From NCBI RefSeq assembly GCF_023283485.1, contig NZ_JAKILU010000013.1, positions 45,538 through 109,537 of the forward strand: a stretch of 64,000 nt of DNA, read 5' to 3'. Under the pieces are notes generated by a model. It ran no database searches. It was given only the letters and a program-made list of their open reading frames with translations, and had not been told where the DNA came from. Position 1 is the first letter of the stretch. The number at the start of each line of letters is the position of its first letter. The translations under genes and the position numbers were made by a program. The stretch is from Shewanella glacialipiscicola (lineage in GTDB: Bacteria > Pseudomonadota > Gammaproteobacteria > Enterobacterales > Shewanellaceae). This document shows, piece after piece, positions 54,141 to 63,972 of this stretch.

Positions 54141-57100
54141 TTATTTAGTATCTAACCAGTCGACGTTGTGCATTTTGCGTACAACAACAAATTCGTCGCG
54201 GTTACAACCGACAGTACCGTAATAGTTAAAACCATAGGATTGTTGCGCATAGGCACCAATCATATGAGTGGGTTTCATCACTGCGCGGGTGACTGAGTTA
54301 TGAATACCGCCACGGGTGCCGGTCATTTCTGACCCTGGTATATTTACGATACGTTCTTGGGCGTGGTACATCATGCTCATGCCTTCTGGCACACGTTGTG
54401 ACACCACTGCGCGGCACGCTATTGCACCGTTGACGTTGAAGACTTCAATCCAATCGTTATCTTCAATACCCGCGGTTTTAGCATCGGTCTCACTCATCCA
54501 CACGATAGGGCCACCGCGTGATAGTGTGAGCATCAACAGGTTGTCGGAGTAAGTACTATGAATGCCCCACTTTTGGTGTGGGGTGATCCAGTTCAGAACA
54601 ATTTCTTTATTGCCGTTAGGCTTTTTGTTCAATACTGGGGCAACGGTTTTTAAGTTAATGGGCGGTTTATAGGCACAGAGCTGCTCGCCAAAGTCACGCA
54701 TCCACTGGTGATCTTGGTAAAACTGTTGACGGCCAGTAATGGTGCGCCACGGTATCTGCTCATGTACGTTGGTATAGCCCGCGTTATAGGACACATGCTC
54801 ATCTTCTAAACCAGACCAAGTCGGTGAAGAGATAATTTTGCGCGGCTGGGCAACAATATCGCGCCAACGAATTTTTTCATCTTGTTTGGGCTTGGCTAGA
54901 TGGGTGTGATCTATACCGGTCATTTCTCCCAATGCTTCCCATGCTTTAACGGCGACTTGACCATTGGTTTCAGGGGCGAGGGTGAGGATCATTTCGCAGG
55001 CATCAATGGCAGTATCTAGCTTTGCCATGCCTTTGTTGATGCCTTCTGTGGTATGGGTATAGTTGAGTTGAGTTAATAACTTAACTTCATCTTTAGTGTC
55101 CCAACTAATGCCTTTACCACCATTGCCGATTTTTTCAAGTAGGGGACCTACCGAAGTAAAACGAGCGTAGGTATTAGGGTAGTCGCGCTCAACCATAGTT
55201 AAATGCGGCATGGTTTTACCCGGAATAGCTTCACATTCGCCTTTCCACCATGCTTTAACATCATAGGGTTGAGCTAATTCAGCAGGGGTATCGTGATGCA
55301 TTGGAATGGTCACCAGATCTTGTTCTACCCCTAAGTGCCCCACACACACGCGGGAAAACTCTTTGGCGATGCCTTTAAAGATTTCCCAGTCAGATCGCGC
55401 TTCCCATACGGGATCGATTGCGGCTGATAAAGGATGAATAAACGGATGCATGTCCGAGGTGTTCATATCATCTTTTTCATACCAAGTTGCAGTGGGTAAA
55501 ACGATATCTGAATATAAACAAGTGGTTGACATACGGAAGTCTAAGGTAACCCATAAGTCGACTTTGCCTTCGGCGCCTTCATCTTTCCATTCGACATCTT
55601 CAGGTTTATTGCCGCCAAAATCACCGAGATCTTTACCTAATAGCCCATGCTTAGTGCCGAGGAAATGACGCAGCATGTATTCGTGGCCTTTGCCGGATGA
55701 ACCCAGCAGATTAGAGCGCCAAATGAACATATTACGTGGGAAGTTTTTCGGATCGTCCGGCTGTTCACAGGCAAATTTTAGATCGCCGGTTTTCAGTTGT
55801 GATACCACGTAGTCTTCAACGTTTTGTCCAGCCGCTTTAGCACTGGCGGACAAATGCAGTGGGTTAGTGCTTAATTGTGGTGCAGAGGGTAACCAGCCCA
55901 TGCGTTCAGCACGGCTATTGAAATCGATAATGCTGCCAGTCCAGTTTTCTTTTGGCGCGAGCGGCGAAATAATTTCAGACATGTTCAATTTTTCATAACG
56001 CCACTGACTAGAGTGGTTGTAGAAGAATGAGGTGCCGTTCATGTGACGTGGTGGGCGCTGCCAGTCAAGTGCAAATGCCAGTGGTGTCCAACCCGTTTGT
56101 GGACGAAGTTTTTCTTGCCCTACATAGTGAGCCCAGCCACCGCCAGATTGACCGATACAACCACACATCATTAACATGTTAATGAGGCCGCGGTAGTTCA
56201 TGTCCATGTGATACCAGTGGTTTAGTGCAGCGCCCACAATTACCATAGAGCGACCATTGGTTTTATCAGCATTACGCGCAAACTCAGTGGCAACACGGAT
56301 AACATCGGCGCGTTTTACACCGGTGATCACTTCTTGCCAAGCTGGCGTGTAGGGGATGTTATCGTCAAACGAGCTAGCACGATTGCTGTCGTTAACGCCG
56401 TTATCCACCCCATAATGCGCCAGCATTAAGTCAAATACGCTCGCTACTTTTGCCTGCTTACCGTCGGCAAGCGTAATGGTTTTAACGGGCACATTACGCA
56501 GCTGAATATCACTGTGATCAGTGTGTTGAAAGTATTCATATTCGTGCGGCGCACCGCCAAAGTAAGGGAAAGCGACTTCGGTCAGTTCAGCATCATGATC
56601 TTTAAGGGATAATAAAAGATCAATGTCGCCTTTACTGTCTTTAGATTCTAAGTTCCATTTGCCTTTTTCACCCCAACGATAACCGATAGAACCGTTAGGG
56701 CTGGTGAGGTTACCATCATGGTTAAATGCAATCGTTTTCCAATCTGGATTATTTTCTTCACCCAAATTATCAACTAAATCTGCTGCACGTAAAAAACGTC
56801 CACTGGTAAGGTGGCCATTAACTTCTTCAAGCATGACCAACATGGGCATGTCTGTGTAGCGTTTGGCATAATTAATGAAATACGCACTTGGGGTATTGAC
56901 GTAAAACTCTTTTAAAATCACATGACCAAAAGCCATTGCCAAGGCGGCATCAGTGCCTTGACGTGGTGCTAACCAAGTATCACCAAACTTAGACGCTTCA
57001 GAGTAATCGGAGGTAATAACGCAGGTTTTGGTACCCTTGTAACGGACTTCACTTAAGAAGTGCGCATCGGGTGTACGGGTTTGCGGTACGTTTGAGCCCC

Positions 57101-57857
57101 AAACAATAATGTAATTTGAGTTATACCAATCTGCAGATTCTGGGACGTCAGTCTGTTCACCCCATACCTGTGGTGAAGCGGGGGGTAAATCACAATACCA
57201 ATCGTAGAAACTCAGACAGTTAGCGCCAATTAATGATAAATAACGCGCACCAGCGGCATAGGACACCATCGACATTGCCGGAATAGGGGAGAAACCGGAT
57301 ACGCGATCTGGGCCGTATTCCTTAGTGGTATACACGTTAGATGCCGCAATAATTTCGTTGACTTCATCCCAACTCGCACGGATGAATCCTCCTAATCCCC
57401 GTCGTTCTTTGTAGCTTTTGGCTTTAACCGGATCGCTCACAATCGACGCCCATGCATCGACAGGATCAGCATGTTGTTGCTTAGCTTCGCGCCATAGTTT
57501 CATTAATTGTTGACGAACTTTAGGATATTTCAGGCGATTTGCGCTGTAGATATACCATGAATAACTCGCGCCTCGTGGGCAGCCTCTGGGTTCATGGTTA
57601 GGTAAGTCGGGTCGAGTGCGAGGGTAATCGGTTTGTTGGGTTTCCCAAGTCACTAAGCCATTTTTAACATAAATTTTCCAACTGCAAGAGCCGGTACAGT
57701 TTACCCCGTGGGTAGAACGAACAATTTTATCGTGTTGCCAGCGTTGACGATAACCCTGTTCCCAACTTCTATCTTTATCGGTTGTCACGCCATGCCCATC
57801 GGCAAAGGGTTCTTGGTGGGTTTTAAAAAACCGCAATTTATCGAGTAAGTGACTCAT
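54141..57857 (-). CDS. narG: respiratory nitrate reductase alpha subunit
   Basis: The molybdenum-bisMGD catalytic subunit reducing nitrate to nitrite in the cytoplasm. The FS0 cluster motif HGVNCTGSCSW lies near residue 50, and the further Cys is in EPRGCPRGASYSW. The active-site Asp region follows (SFYDWYCDLPPASPQ). There is no functional Tat signal. Length is 1238 residues, the family norm. It is first in the nar operon, divergent from napE. The GGAG before the ATG is about 12 bases away, which is long. Confidence 0.97.
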   Translation of the reverse strand: MSHLLDKLRFFKTHQEPFADGHGVTTDKDRSWEQGYRQRWQHDKIVRSTHGVNCTGSCSWKIYVKNGLVTWETQQTDYPRTRPDLPNHEPRGCPRGASYSWYIYSANRLKYPKVRQQLMKLWREAKQQHADPVDAWASIVSDPVKAKSYKERRGLGGFIRASWDEVNEIIAASNVYTTKEYGPDRVSGFSPIPAMSMVSYAAGARYLSLIGANCLSFYDWYCDLPPASPQVWGEQTDVPESADWYNSNYIIVWGSNVPQTRTPDAHFLSEVRYKGTKTCVITSDYSEASKFGDTWLAPRQGTDAALAMAFGHVILKEFYVNTPSAYFINYAKRYTDMPMLVMLEEVNGHLTSGRFLRAADLVDNLGEENNPDWKTIAFNHDGNLTSPNGSIGYRWGEKGKWNLESKDSKGDIDLLLSLKDHDAELTEVAFPYFGGAPHEYEYFQHTDHSDIQLRNVPVKTITLADGKQAKVASVFDLMLAHYGVDNGVNDSNRASSFDDNIPYTPAWQEVITGVKRADVIRVATEFARNADKTNGRSMVIVGAALNHWYHMDMNYRGLINMLMMCGCIGQSGGGWAHYVGQEKLRPQTGWTPLAFALDWQRPPRHMNGTSFFYNHSSQWRYEKLNMSEIISPLAPKENWTGSIIDFNSRAERMGWLPSAPQLSTNPLHLSASAKAAGQNVEDYVVSQLKTGDLKFACEQPDDPKNFPRNMFIWRSNLLGSSGKGHEYMLRHFLGTKHGLLGKDLGDFGGNKPEDVEWKDEGAEGKVDLWVTLDFRMSTTCLYSDIVLPTATWYEKDDMNTSDMHPFIHPLSAAIDPVWEARSDWEIFKGIAKEFSRVCVGHLGVEQDLVTIPMHHDTPAELAQPYDVKAWWKGECEAIPGKTMPHLTMVERDYPNTYARFTSVGPLLEKIGNGGKGISWDTKDEVKLLTQLNYTHTTEGINKGMAKLDTAIDACEMILTLAPETNGQVAVKAWEALGEMTGIDHTHLAKPKQDEKIRWRDIVAQPRKIISSPTWSGLEDEHVSYNAGYTNVHEQIPWRTITGRQQFYQDHQWMRDFGEQLCAYKPPINLKTVAPVLNKKPNGNKEIVLNWITPHQKWGIHSTYSDNLLMLTLSRGGPIVWMSETDAKTAGIEDNDWIEVFNVNGAIACRAVVSQRVPEGMSMMYHAQERIVNIPGSEMTGTRGGIHNSVTRAVMKPTHMIGAYAQQSYGFNYYGTVGCNRDEFVVVRKMHNVDWLDTK

Positions 57858-58012
57858 CTTATTAATTAACTCCTAGTACGACATTGCTAACAACCTTGCA
57901 TGTTGTGCTACACAGCATTGTGGGTTGTTTAGTGGTAGTTATATTGACTGCTGTTTTATTCTTAGAAGATGGAAGATGTTAATAAGTCTGTAGTGTGTGA
58001 GGGTTCATAACG

Positions 58013-58026
58013 TTGATCGCGATCAA
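58013..58026. promoter_or_regulatory. FNR/EtrA box, narG side
   Basis: TTGAT-CGCG-ATCAA matches the FNR consensus at all ten defined bases; centre 162 bp from the narG start. A -10 (TATTAA region near 57980) lies about 37 bp from the box centre. This is a little more than ideal. Confidence 0.75.
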
Positions 58027-58207
58027 TAAAGTTTCTCATATGTGATAAATATCTCTTTATGAGTATCTGAGTTGTTGTGCTAAATAACGTTTTTTTAATG
58101 TATCGTTTTTGGGGGATGGCGATGATGTTTTAAGATGAAATTCTTCATCTTCTTAGGGGGTTGTTGCAGAAAGAGGGGGGAGGATTAAATTTTTACTATC
58201 CGCTTTG

Positions 58208-58221
58208 TAGATCGCGATCAC
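58208..58221. promoter_or_regulatory. degenerate FNR-like box
   Basis: TAGAT-CGCG-ATCAC differs from the consensus at one base in each half and shares the CGCG core with the perfect box 195 bp away. Confidence 0.45.
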
Positions 58222-58234
58222 GCTTATTGTTAAT

Positions 58235-58290
58235 TACCTAATTAGAGGCACATTAAAAAAAGGTATATTTACCTATCATGGTGTTAGGTA
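58235..58290. promoter_or_regulatory. cluster of NarL/NarP-type heptamers
   Basis: TACCTAA-TT-AGAGGCA (58235-58250) is a 7-2-7 inverted pair, the arrangement preferred by NarP/NarL, with one mismatch to TACYYMT per half. A perfect TACCTAT follows at 58270-58276, and TTAGGTA (one mismatch, inverted) at 58284-58290. They lie between nar and nap, 118-173 bp upstream of napE. Confidence 0.5.
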
Positions 58291-58407
58291 AATAAAATTG
58301 TCCCAATAATTTAACATATGACAAAAGGTTTGATTGTATTTAAGTGTTATCAAATCGTTAAGTAAGATAAAGTGGTGAATACGATAGACGTACTTTAGGG
58401 AGCGTAT

Positions 58408-58566
58408 ATGACAACTCAAACAGATGAAAACAAGAGCTTAGAACTCAAAATTTTTCTATTTTTAACCGTATTGTTAGCACCTATTTTGTCGGTGCTACTC
58501 GTTAGCGGCTTAGGTTTTGCAATTTGGTTTAGCCAAATTTTAACTGGCCCACCAGGTGCTGGTTAA
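58408..58566 (+). CDS. napE: periplasmic nitrate reductase small membrane protein NapE
   Basis: A 52-residue, single-span membrane protein (KIFLFLTVLLAPILSVLLV) ending in GPPGAG. Its sequence and place as the first gene before napD fit NapE, whose role is poorly defined. AGGGAG lies upstream of the ATG. It is short and easily missed. Presence of napE marks this as the NapEDABC (alpha) type of Shewanella. Confidence 0.88.
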   Translation: MTTQTDENKSLELKIFLFLTVLLAPILSVLLVSGLGFAIWFSQILTGPPGAG

Positions 58567-58602
58567 CATAATAAAAATCATGAAATAAGAGTGAAGTGTC
58601 GG

Positions 58603-58860
58603 ATGAGCAAAGAGATTCATATTACAAGTTTAGTCGTACAAGTTTTGCCACAAAAGATGGCAGAGGTTAGGCAGCAGATTATGACTATTGAAAATGCTGA
58701 GCTTTCCGTAAACAACGAAGTGAAATTAGTAGTTGTGCTCGAAGGGGATACTCAACGAGCCATTATGGAAAGTATCGAAACCATCAATGCCATTCCTGGT
58801 GTCTTATCCGCCACTATGGTTTACCACCAGAGTGAAGAGCTTAAAGAGGGTGAAGAATGA
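58603..58860 (+). CDS. napD: chaperone NapD
   Basis: An 85-residue ferredoxin-fold chaperone that binds the Tat signal of NapA and prevents early export. It begins [17 protein letters not shown], matching the family. The ATG at 58603 has a purine-rich site (AAGAGTGAAG) upstream. Its stop overlaps the napA start as ATGA. Confidence 0.93.
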   Translation: MSKEIHITSLVVQVLPQKMAEVRQQIMTIENAELSVNNEVKLVVVLEGDTQRAIMESIETINAIPGVLSATMVYHQSEELKEGEE

Positions 58861-61352
58861 ACATGAATAGACGTGACTTTATTAAGGCCAATGCGGTGAT
58901 AGCCGCTGCAGGAGCGGCAGGTTTAGCCTTGCCAGCTGGCGCAAGTAATTTAATTACTAGTTCAGAGCAGACTAAATTAGAGTGGAACAAAGCACCGTGC
59001 CGTTTTTGTGGAACGGGTTGTTCTGTGATTGTTGCTACCCGCGAAGGTAAAGTGGTTGCCACCCATGGCGATGCCAATAGTGAAGTTAACCGCGGCCTTA
59101 ACTGCATCAAGGGTTATTTCTTATCCAAGATTATGTATGGCAGTGATCGTTTAACTACGCCCATGCTACGTATGACTGATGGCAAATTTGACAAGCACGG
59201 TGAGTTTTCACCGATAAGCTGGGATAGCGCCTTTGATATCATGGCGCAAAAATGGAAAGAAACCATTAAAGCCAAAGGCCCAACAGCGGTTGGTATGTTT
59301 GGTTCTGGCCAATGGACCGTATGGGAAGGTTATGCCGCCCTTAAGCTGATGAAAGCCGGTTTTGGTTCAAATAACATCGATCCTAATGCGCGCCATTGCA
59401 TGGCTTCGGCCGTGGTTGGTTTTATGCGTACCTTCGGTATTGACGAACCTATGGGTTGTTATGATGACATTGAAGCTGCTGACGCCTTTGTACTTTGGGG
59501 CTCAAACATGGCGGAAATGCATCCCATTTTGTGGAGCCGCGTGACCGACCGTCGTCTCAGCGCCCCCCATGTTAATGTGACAGTGTTATCGACCTTCCAA
59601 CACCGTTCTTTCGATTTAGCGGATTTACCCATCGTATTTACACCGCAAACTGACTTAGCCATTTTAAACTTTATTGCTAACTATATTATTCAAAACGATA
59701 AAGTAAATTGGGATTTTGTTAAAAAACATGTGAATTTCCACATGGGTACTCACGATATTGGCTATGGTTTGCGCCCAACGCACCCACTTGAACAAAAAGC
59801 GAAAAACGTTAAAACGGCTGCGGATTCAACGCCAATCGATTTTGATACGTTTAAAGCCTTTGTTGCCGATTACACGGTAGAAAAAGTCAGTAAATTATCA
59901 GGTGTATCAGAAGAGAAACTGATTGAATTGGCTAAGTTATATGCCGATCCTAATACTAAAGTGACTTCTTTCTGGACGATGGGATTTAACCAGCACACCC
60001 GTGGTGTATGGTGTAATAACCTGATTTATAACATTCACTTGTTAGTCGGTAAAATTTCAACTCCAGGCAACAGCCCATTCTCGTTAACAGGTCAACCATC
60101 TGCTTGCGGTACGGCCCGTGAAGTCGGTACCTTCTCACATCGTTTACCTGCCGATTTAGTCGTCACTAATCCTGAGCATAGAAAACGTGCTGAAGAAATT
60201 TGGAAAATTCCTAGCGGCATTATTCCACCTAAGCCTGGCTACCACGCAGTTGAACAAAACCGTCGCCTTAAAGATGGTGATTTAAACTGCTATTGGGTCC
60301 AAGTTAACAACAATATGCAGGCTGGTGCGAACATCAATGAAGAAATGTTACCGGGTTATCGCAATCCGGCTAACTTCATTGTGGTGTCTGATGCTTACCC
60401 AACAGTGACGACACAAGCTGCTGACTTAATTCTTCCTACTGCAATGTGGGTCGAAAAAGAAGGCGCTTATGGTAATGCTGAACGTCGTACACAGTTCTGG
60501 CATCAAATGGTGCAGGCGCCAGGTGAATCGCACTCTGATTTATGGCAGCTGATGGAATTTGCTAAACGCTTCACTACCGATGAAGTGTGGCCACAGGATG
60601 TATTAGCGGCAAATCCAGAATTTAAAGGTAAAACCTTATTCGAAGTACTATATCAAAATGGCAATGTTGAAAAGTTCCCGCTCACAGATGCTGATCCTAA
60701 GTACCTAAACAACGAAGCAAAACATTTTGGTTTCTACGTTCAAAAGGGCTTATTCGAAGAATATGCGACCTTTGGCCGTGGTCATGGCCACGATTTAGCG
60801 CCTTTTGATGTGTACCATGAGGCGCACGGTTTACGTTGGCCTGTGGTTGACGGTAAAGAAACCAAATGGCGTTTCCGTGAAGGTAGCGACCCGTATGTGA
60901 AACCAGGAAAAGACTTTGAGTTTTACGGTCACTCCGATGGTCGTGCCATTATTTTTGCACTGCCTTATGAGCCTGCAGCTGAGTCACCAGATGAAGAATA
61001 CGATATATGGTTATCAACAGGTCGCGTACTTGAACACTGGCATTCAGGTTCAATGACTCAACGTGTACCTGAGCTGTATCGTGCCTTCCCTGATGCAGTG
61101 TGTTTTATGCACCCAGAAGATGCTAAAAAACGGGGTTTACGCCGTGGTGATGAAGTGCGAGTGGTGTCGCGTCGCGGCGAAATCAAAACGCGCGTTGAAA
61201 CCCGTGGTCGTAATAAGCCACCAGTAGGCTTAGTGTTTGTGCCTTGGTTTGATGCTAGCCAGCTCATTAATAAAGTCACGTTAGATGCGACAGATCCTTT
61301 GTCAAAACAAACTGACTATAAAAAATGTGCGGTGAAGATCATCAAAGCATAA
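58857..61352 (+). CDS. napA: periplasmic nitrate reductase catalytic subunit NapA
   Basis: A bisMGD molybdoenzyme with one [4Fe-4S] cluster, reducing nitrate in the periplasm. The Tat signal [12 protein letters not shown] begins at residue 3. The cluster motif is [10 protein letters not shown] with a fourth Cys in GLNCIKGYF. The Mo ligand Cys lies in [13 protein letters not shown]. At 831 residues it has the family length. It receives electrons from NapB/NapC. Confidence 0.97.
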   Translation: MNMNRRDFIKANAVIAAAGAAGLALPAGASNLITSSEQTKLEWNKAPCRFCGTGCSVIVATREGKVVATHGDANSEVNRGLNCIKGYFLSKIMYGSDRLTTPMLRMTDGKFDKHGEFSPISWDSAFDIMAQKWKETIKAKGPTAVGMFGSGQWTVWEGYAALKLMKAGFGSNNIDPNARHCMASAVVGFMRTFGIDEPMGCYDDIEAADAFVLWGSNMAEMHPILWSRVTDRRLSAPHVNVTVLSTFQHRSFDLADLPIVFTPQTDLAILNFIANYIIQNDKVNWDFVKKHVNFHMGTHDIGYGLRPTHPLEQKAKNVKTAADSTPIDFDTFKAFVADYTVEKVSKLSGVSEEKLIELAKLYADPNTKVTSFWTMGFNQHTRGVWCNNLIYNIHLLVGKISTPGNSPFSLTGQPSACGTAREVGTFSHRLPADLVVTNPEHRKRAEEIWKIPSGIIPPKPGYHAVEQNRRLKDGDLNCYWVQVNNNMQAGANINEEMLPGYRNPANFIVVSDAYPTVTTQAADLILPTAMWVEKEGAYGNAERRTQFWHQMVQAPGESHSDLWQLMEFAKRFTTDEVWPQDVLAANPEFKGKTLFEVLYQNGNVEKFPLTDADPKYLNNEAKHFGFYVQKGLFEEYATFGRGHGHDLAPFDVYHEAHGLRWPVVDGKETKWRFREGSDPYVKPGKDFEFYGHSDGRAIIFALPYEPAAESPDEEYDIWLSTGRVLEHWHSGSMTQRVPELYRAFPDAVCFMHPEDAKKRGLRRGDEVRVVSRRGEIKTRVETRGRNKPPVGLVFVPWFDASQLINKVTLDATDPLSKQTDYKKCAVKIIKA

Positions 61353-61362
61353 GGAGTACAAC

Positions 61363-61848
61363 ATGAAAACATTCAAATTAATGTCATTGATGGGTTTACT
61401 TGCTCTTAGCTCATTCGTCATGACGAATGCCGTTGCGACGAGTATTCCTGAAGATAAAATCGACACGTTACGTTTAGCGCCCATTGATGTTGAGCCAACA
61501 CCACCTGCGATGCAAAATGTGCGTAATACAGATATAAAAGAAGTGCGTAACTATCCTATGCAGCCACCGGTGATCCCACATAAAATTGATGGTTATCAAT
61601 TGGATCTGAAAGTGAATAAATGCATGGCATGTCACGCTAGAAGCCGTACTGGGGAGTCGCAAGCCCCGATGGTGAGTGTGACGCACTATATGGATAGGGA
61701 TAACAACTTCCTTGCCGAATTATCGCCGCGCCGCTATTTCTGTACTCAGTGCCATGTGCCGCAGTTAGATGCCAAACTACTGGTCGAAAACGACTTTGTT
61801 GATATGGAACATCTTATTAAAGCCAACACTGAGCAGAAAAAACACTAG
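61363..61848 (+). CDS. napB: nitrate reductase diheme cytochrome NapB
   Basis: A periplasmic electron-transfer subunit of NapAB. A signal peptide ends near NAVA-TS. The two heme c sites are CMACHARS and CTQCHVPQ. Length is 161 residues. AAGGAG precedes the ATG, and the gene follows napA by 10 bp. Confidence 0.96.
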   Translation: MKTFKLMSLMGLLALSSFVMTNAVATSIPEDKIDTLRLAPIDVEPTPPAMQNVRNTDIKEVRNYPMQPPVIPHKIDGYQLDLKVNKCMACHARSRTGESQAPMVSVTHYMDRDNNFLAELSPRRYFCTQCHVPQLDAKLLVENDFVDMEHLIKANTEQKKH

Positions 61849-61856
61849 GAGTTAGC

Positions 61857-62444
61857 ATGTTAGATAAACTGAAAAAAATCTGGCAGGTACTTAACCGTCC
61901 GAGTGTGCACTATAGTCTGGGCTTTTTGACCTTAGGTGGCTTTGTGGCTGGGGTGATTTTTTGGGGTGGCTTTAACACGGCCCTTGAAGCAACCAACCAA
62001 GAAGCTTTCTGTATCAGTTGCCATGAAATGGAAAACAACGTCTATCAAGAATTACAGACGACGATCCATTTTACTAACCGCAGTGGTGTGCGGGCAACCT
62101 GTCCAGATTGCCATGTGCCACATAACTGGACCGATAAAATTGCCCGTAAGATGCAAGCTTCTAAGGAAGTGTGGGGCAAAGTGTTTGGTACCATTAATAC
62201 CCGTGAAAAGTTTGAAGGTAAGCGCCGTGAGTTAGCAGAGCACGAGTGGGAACGGTTAAAAGCGAATGATTCGCTCGAATGCCGTAACTGCCACAACTTT
62301 ACTTACATGGACTTTACCCGCCAATCTCCTCGGGCGTCGCAGATGCATTCTACTTCACTGGCGAATGGTGAAAAGACCTGTATCGATTGTCATAAAGGGA
62401 TTGCCCATCATCTCCCTGACATGAAAGGCGTAGAAGGGTTCTAA
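61857..62444 (+). CDS. napC: tetraheme quinol dehydrogenase NapC
   Basis: A NapC/NirT-family protein with one N-terminal membrane anchor and four heme c sites (CISCHEM, CPDCHVP, CRNCHNF, CIDCHKG), passing electrons from quinol to NapAB. Length is 195 residues. Its presence as the last gene distinguishes the alpha operon from Shewanella nap-beta operons, which use NapGH. A strong terminator follows. Confidence 0.96.
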   Translation: MLDKLKKIWQVLNRPSVHYSLGFLTLGGFVAGVIFWGGFNTALEATNQEAFCISCHEMENNVYQELQTTIHFTNRSGVRATCPDCHVPHNWTDKIARKMQASKEVWGKVFGTINTREKFEGKRRELAEHEWERLKANDSLECRNCHNFTYMDFTRQSPRASQMHSTSLANGEKTCIDCHKGIAHHLPDMKGVEGF

Positions 62445-62471
62445 TCCCTTTGTAAGCAAAGATACACAGTT

Positions 62472-62508
62472 AAAGGCCAAGCATTATTAATGCTTGGCCT
62501 TTTTGTTT
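62472..62508 (+). terminator. intrinsic terminator after napC
   Basis: A perfect 14-bp stem (AAAGGCCAAGCATT / AATGCTTGGCCTTT) with loop ATT and a T-rich tail ends the nap operon. Confidence 0.93.
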
Positions 62509-62528
62509 GGATTATATTGATGCTTATC

Positions 62529-62549
62529 GTCATTCGTCATTCGTCATTC
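62529..62549. repeat. 7-bp tandem repeat upstream of roxA
   Basis: Three exact copies of GTCATTC in the intergenic region, about 124 bp before the roxA start. Confidence 0.9.
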
Positions 62550-62672
62550 GATAATCTCATCGCTGAAATGAAAACATATCTGCGACAACTTTATTGATCC
62601 CATCGAGCTTTTTGGTTTTAGCTTACTGTTAGCATTACCATTTATTTATGTTTACTTGGTCCATCATCCCCT

Positions 62673-63842
62673 ATGCAACTCGATATTAATGGCTTAACTC
62701 CTGCGCAGTTTTTAGCAGAATACTGGCAGAAAAAACCACTGGTTATTCGTCAAGGATTTAGCCATTTTCAAGATTTAGTGTCACCAGAAGCCCTAGCAGG
62801 TTTAGCGATGGATGAACTGGTCGAATCTAGGCGTGTTTACCAGCAAGAAGGACAATGGCAAGCAGAGTTTGGCCCTTTTGAAAGTTATGATCATTTGGGT
62901 GAAAAAGATTGGACGTTAATCGTACAAGCCCTAAATAACTGGATTCCAGATGCTGAAGCTTTGATCCAATGCTTTGATTTTATTCCCCGTTGGCGCTTAG
63001 ATGATGTGATGGTGAGCTTTGCTACGCCTGGCGGCGGCGTTGGGCCACATATTGACCTTTATGATGTGTTTATTTGCCAAGGCTCAGGGCGACGCCGTTG
63101 GCGTGTAGGGAACATAGGGCCGCACAAACAATTTGTTGCCCATCCCGCCTTATTACACACTGAATCATTTGAGCCAATCATTGATACTGAACTATTGCCA
63201 GGAGATATTTTATATCTTCCACCGGGGTTTCCACACGAGGGGATAACCTTAGAGCAATCCTTAAGTTTTTCTGTGGGTTATCGCACAGCCTCTGCCAAGG
63301 AAATGGTAGGCGCCTTGGCGGATCATCTTTCTGAGCAGGATTTAGGCGTTCAGCAGATTAGCGATCCCGATCGCGCCTTATCAAACCGCAGTGGTTGCGT
63401 AGATAATACCGATTTAGCACGTTTACGCTCACAGCTGACGAATATGCTTAGTGACGAGTTAGTGAGCGAATTTACGGGTCGTTATTTAACTCAATCTAAG
63501 TGTGCGTTAGATTTACCCGATGAGCCGCTGGATATTACACAAACAGAAGTGCTTGCTTGGCTTGATGAGCAGCCGTTAATACGTCTCGGTGGTCTTCGTT
63601 GTTTGTATTTTGATGTTAATGTCGCCGAAGGTGCAGTTTATATTAACGGTGACAAATACCAACTTGCAGTGGAATTGGCCGCGGTAATCCCATTATTATG
63701 TAATGTGAATCAACTCGATAAAATGGCGTTAGCGCCTTGGTTAACCAGTCCAGCGTTTTTGATCCAGTTAACTGAATGGGTGAATTTAGGCTATTGGTAT
63801 TTTGACGACTTCGACGCAGATGACGAGGCACCTATCGATTAA
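62673..63842 (+). CDS. roxA: ribosomal protein uL16 3-hydroxylase (cupin/JmjC)
   Basis: A Fe(II)/2-oxoglutarate oxygenase like E. coli YcfD/RoxA, which hydroxylates an arginine of ribosomal protein L16. The Fe-binding HxD is in GPHIDLYDVF, and the distal part of the JmjC fold is GDILYLPPGFPHEG. A winged-helix-like C-terminal domain follows. Length is 389 residues against 373 in E. coli. The opening MQLDINGLTPAQFL fits the family start, though the Shine-Dalgarno is weak. It is a single gene here. Confidence 0.93.
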   Translation: MQLDINGLTPAQFLAEYWQKKPLVIRQGFSHFQDLVSPEALAGLAMDELVESRRVYQQEGQWQAEFGPFESYDHLGEKDWTLIVQALNNWIPDAEALIQCFDFIPRWRLDDVMVSFATPGGGVGPHIDLYDVFICQGSGRRRWRVGNIGPHKQFVAHPALLHTESFEPIIDTELLPGDILYLPPGFPHEGITLEQSLSFSVGYRTASAKEMVGALADHLSEQDLGVQQISDPDRALSNRSGCVDNTDLARLRSQLTNMLSDELVSEFTGRYLTQSKCALDLPDEPLDITQTEVLAWLDEQPLIRLGGLRCLYFDVNVAEGAVYINGDKYQLAVELAAVIPLLCNVNQLDKMALAPWLTSPAFLIQLTEWVNLGYWYFDDFDADDEAPID

Positions 63843-63862
63843 TTACCCGTGAGCCGCTTATG

Positions 63863-63898
63863 CTCATTCTAGAAAAGTGATTACTCGTTCTAGAAGAG
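63863..63898. repeat. two direct repeats containing TTCTAGAA
   Basis: CTCATTCTAGAAAAG and CTCGTTCTAGAAGAG start 21 bp apart (two helical turns). Each contains the palindrome TTCTAGAA. They lie just after roxA. Confidence 0.6.
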
Positions 63899-63972
63899 CC
63901 ATCAAAGGGAAATAATACCAATTACTTTAATTATATGATCTAATAAGTCGTCACTTTCTAACCTTACAAAGT

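Larger units (their letters stand above)
57858..58407. promoter_or_regulatory. divergent nar-nap control region
   Basis: 550 bp between narG and napE with no gene. It carries a perfect FNR box toward narG, a degenerate FNR box, a cluster of NarL/NarP-type heptamers in the middle, and a half-conserved FNR-like site (TTAAG-TGTT-ATCAA, 58340-58353) near napE. TATCAA-N4-TTA at 58348-58360 fits the loose IHF consensus, but such matches are common in AT-rich DNA. Confidence 0.8.

Noticed and set aside
63905..63950. AATACCAATTA-type sequence resembling dispersed intergenic repeats of marine gammaproteobacteria
   Set aside because: Only one copy is visible and no inverted partner lies within the window, so a repeat family cannot be supported.
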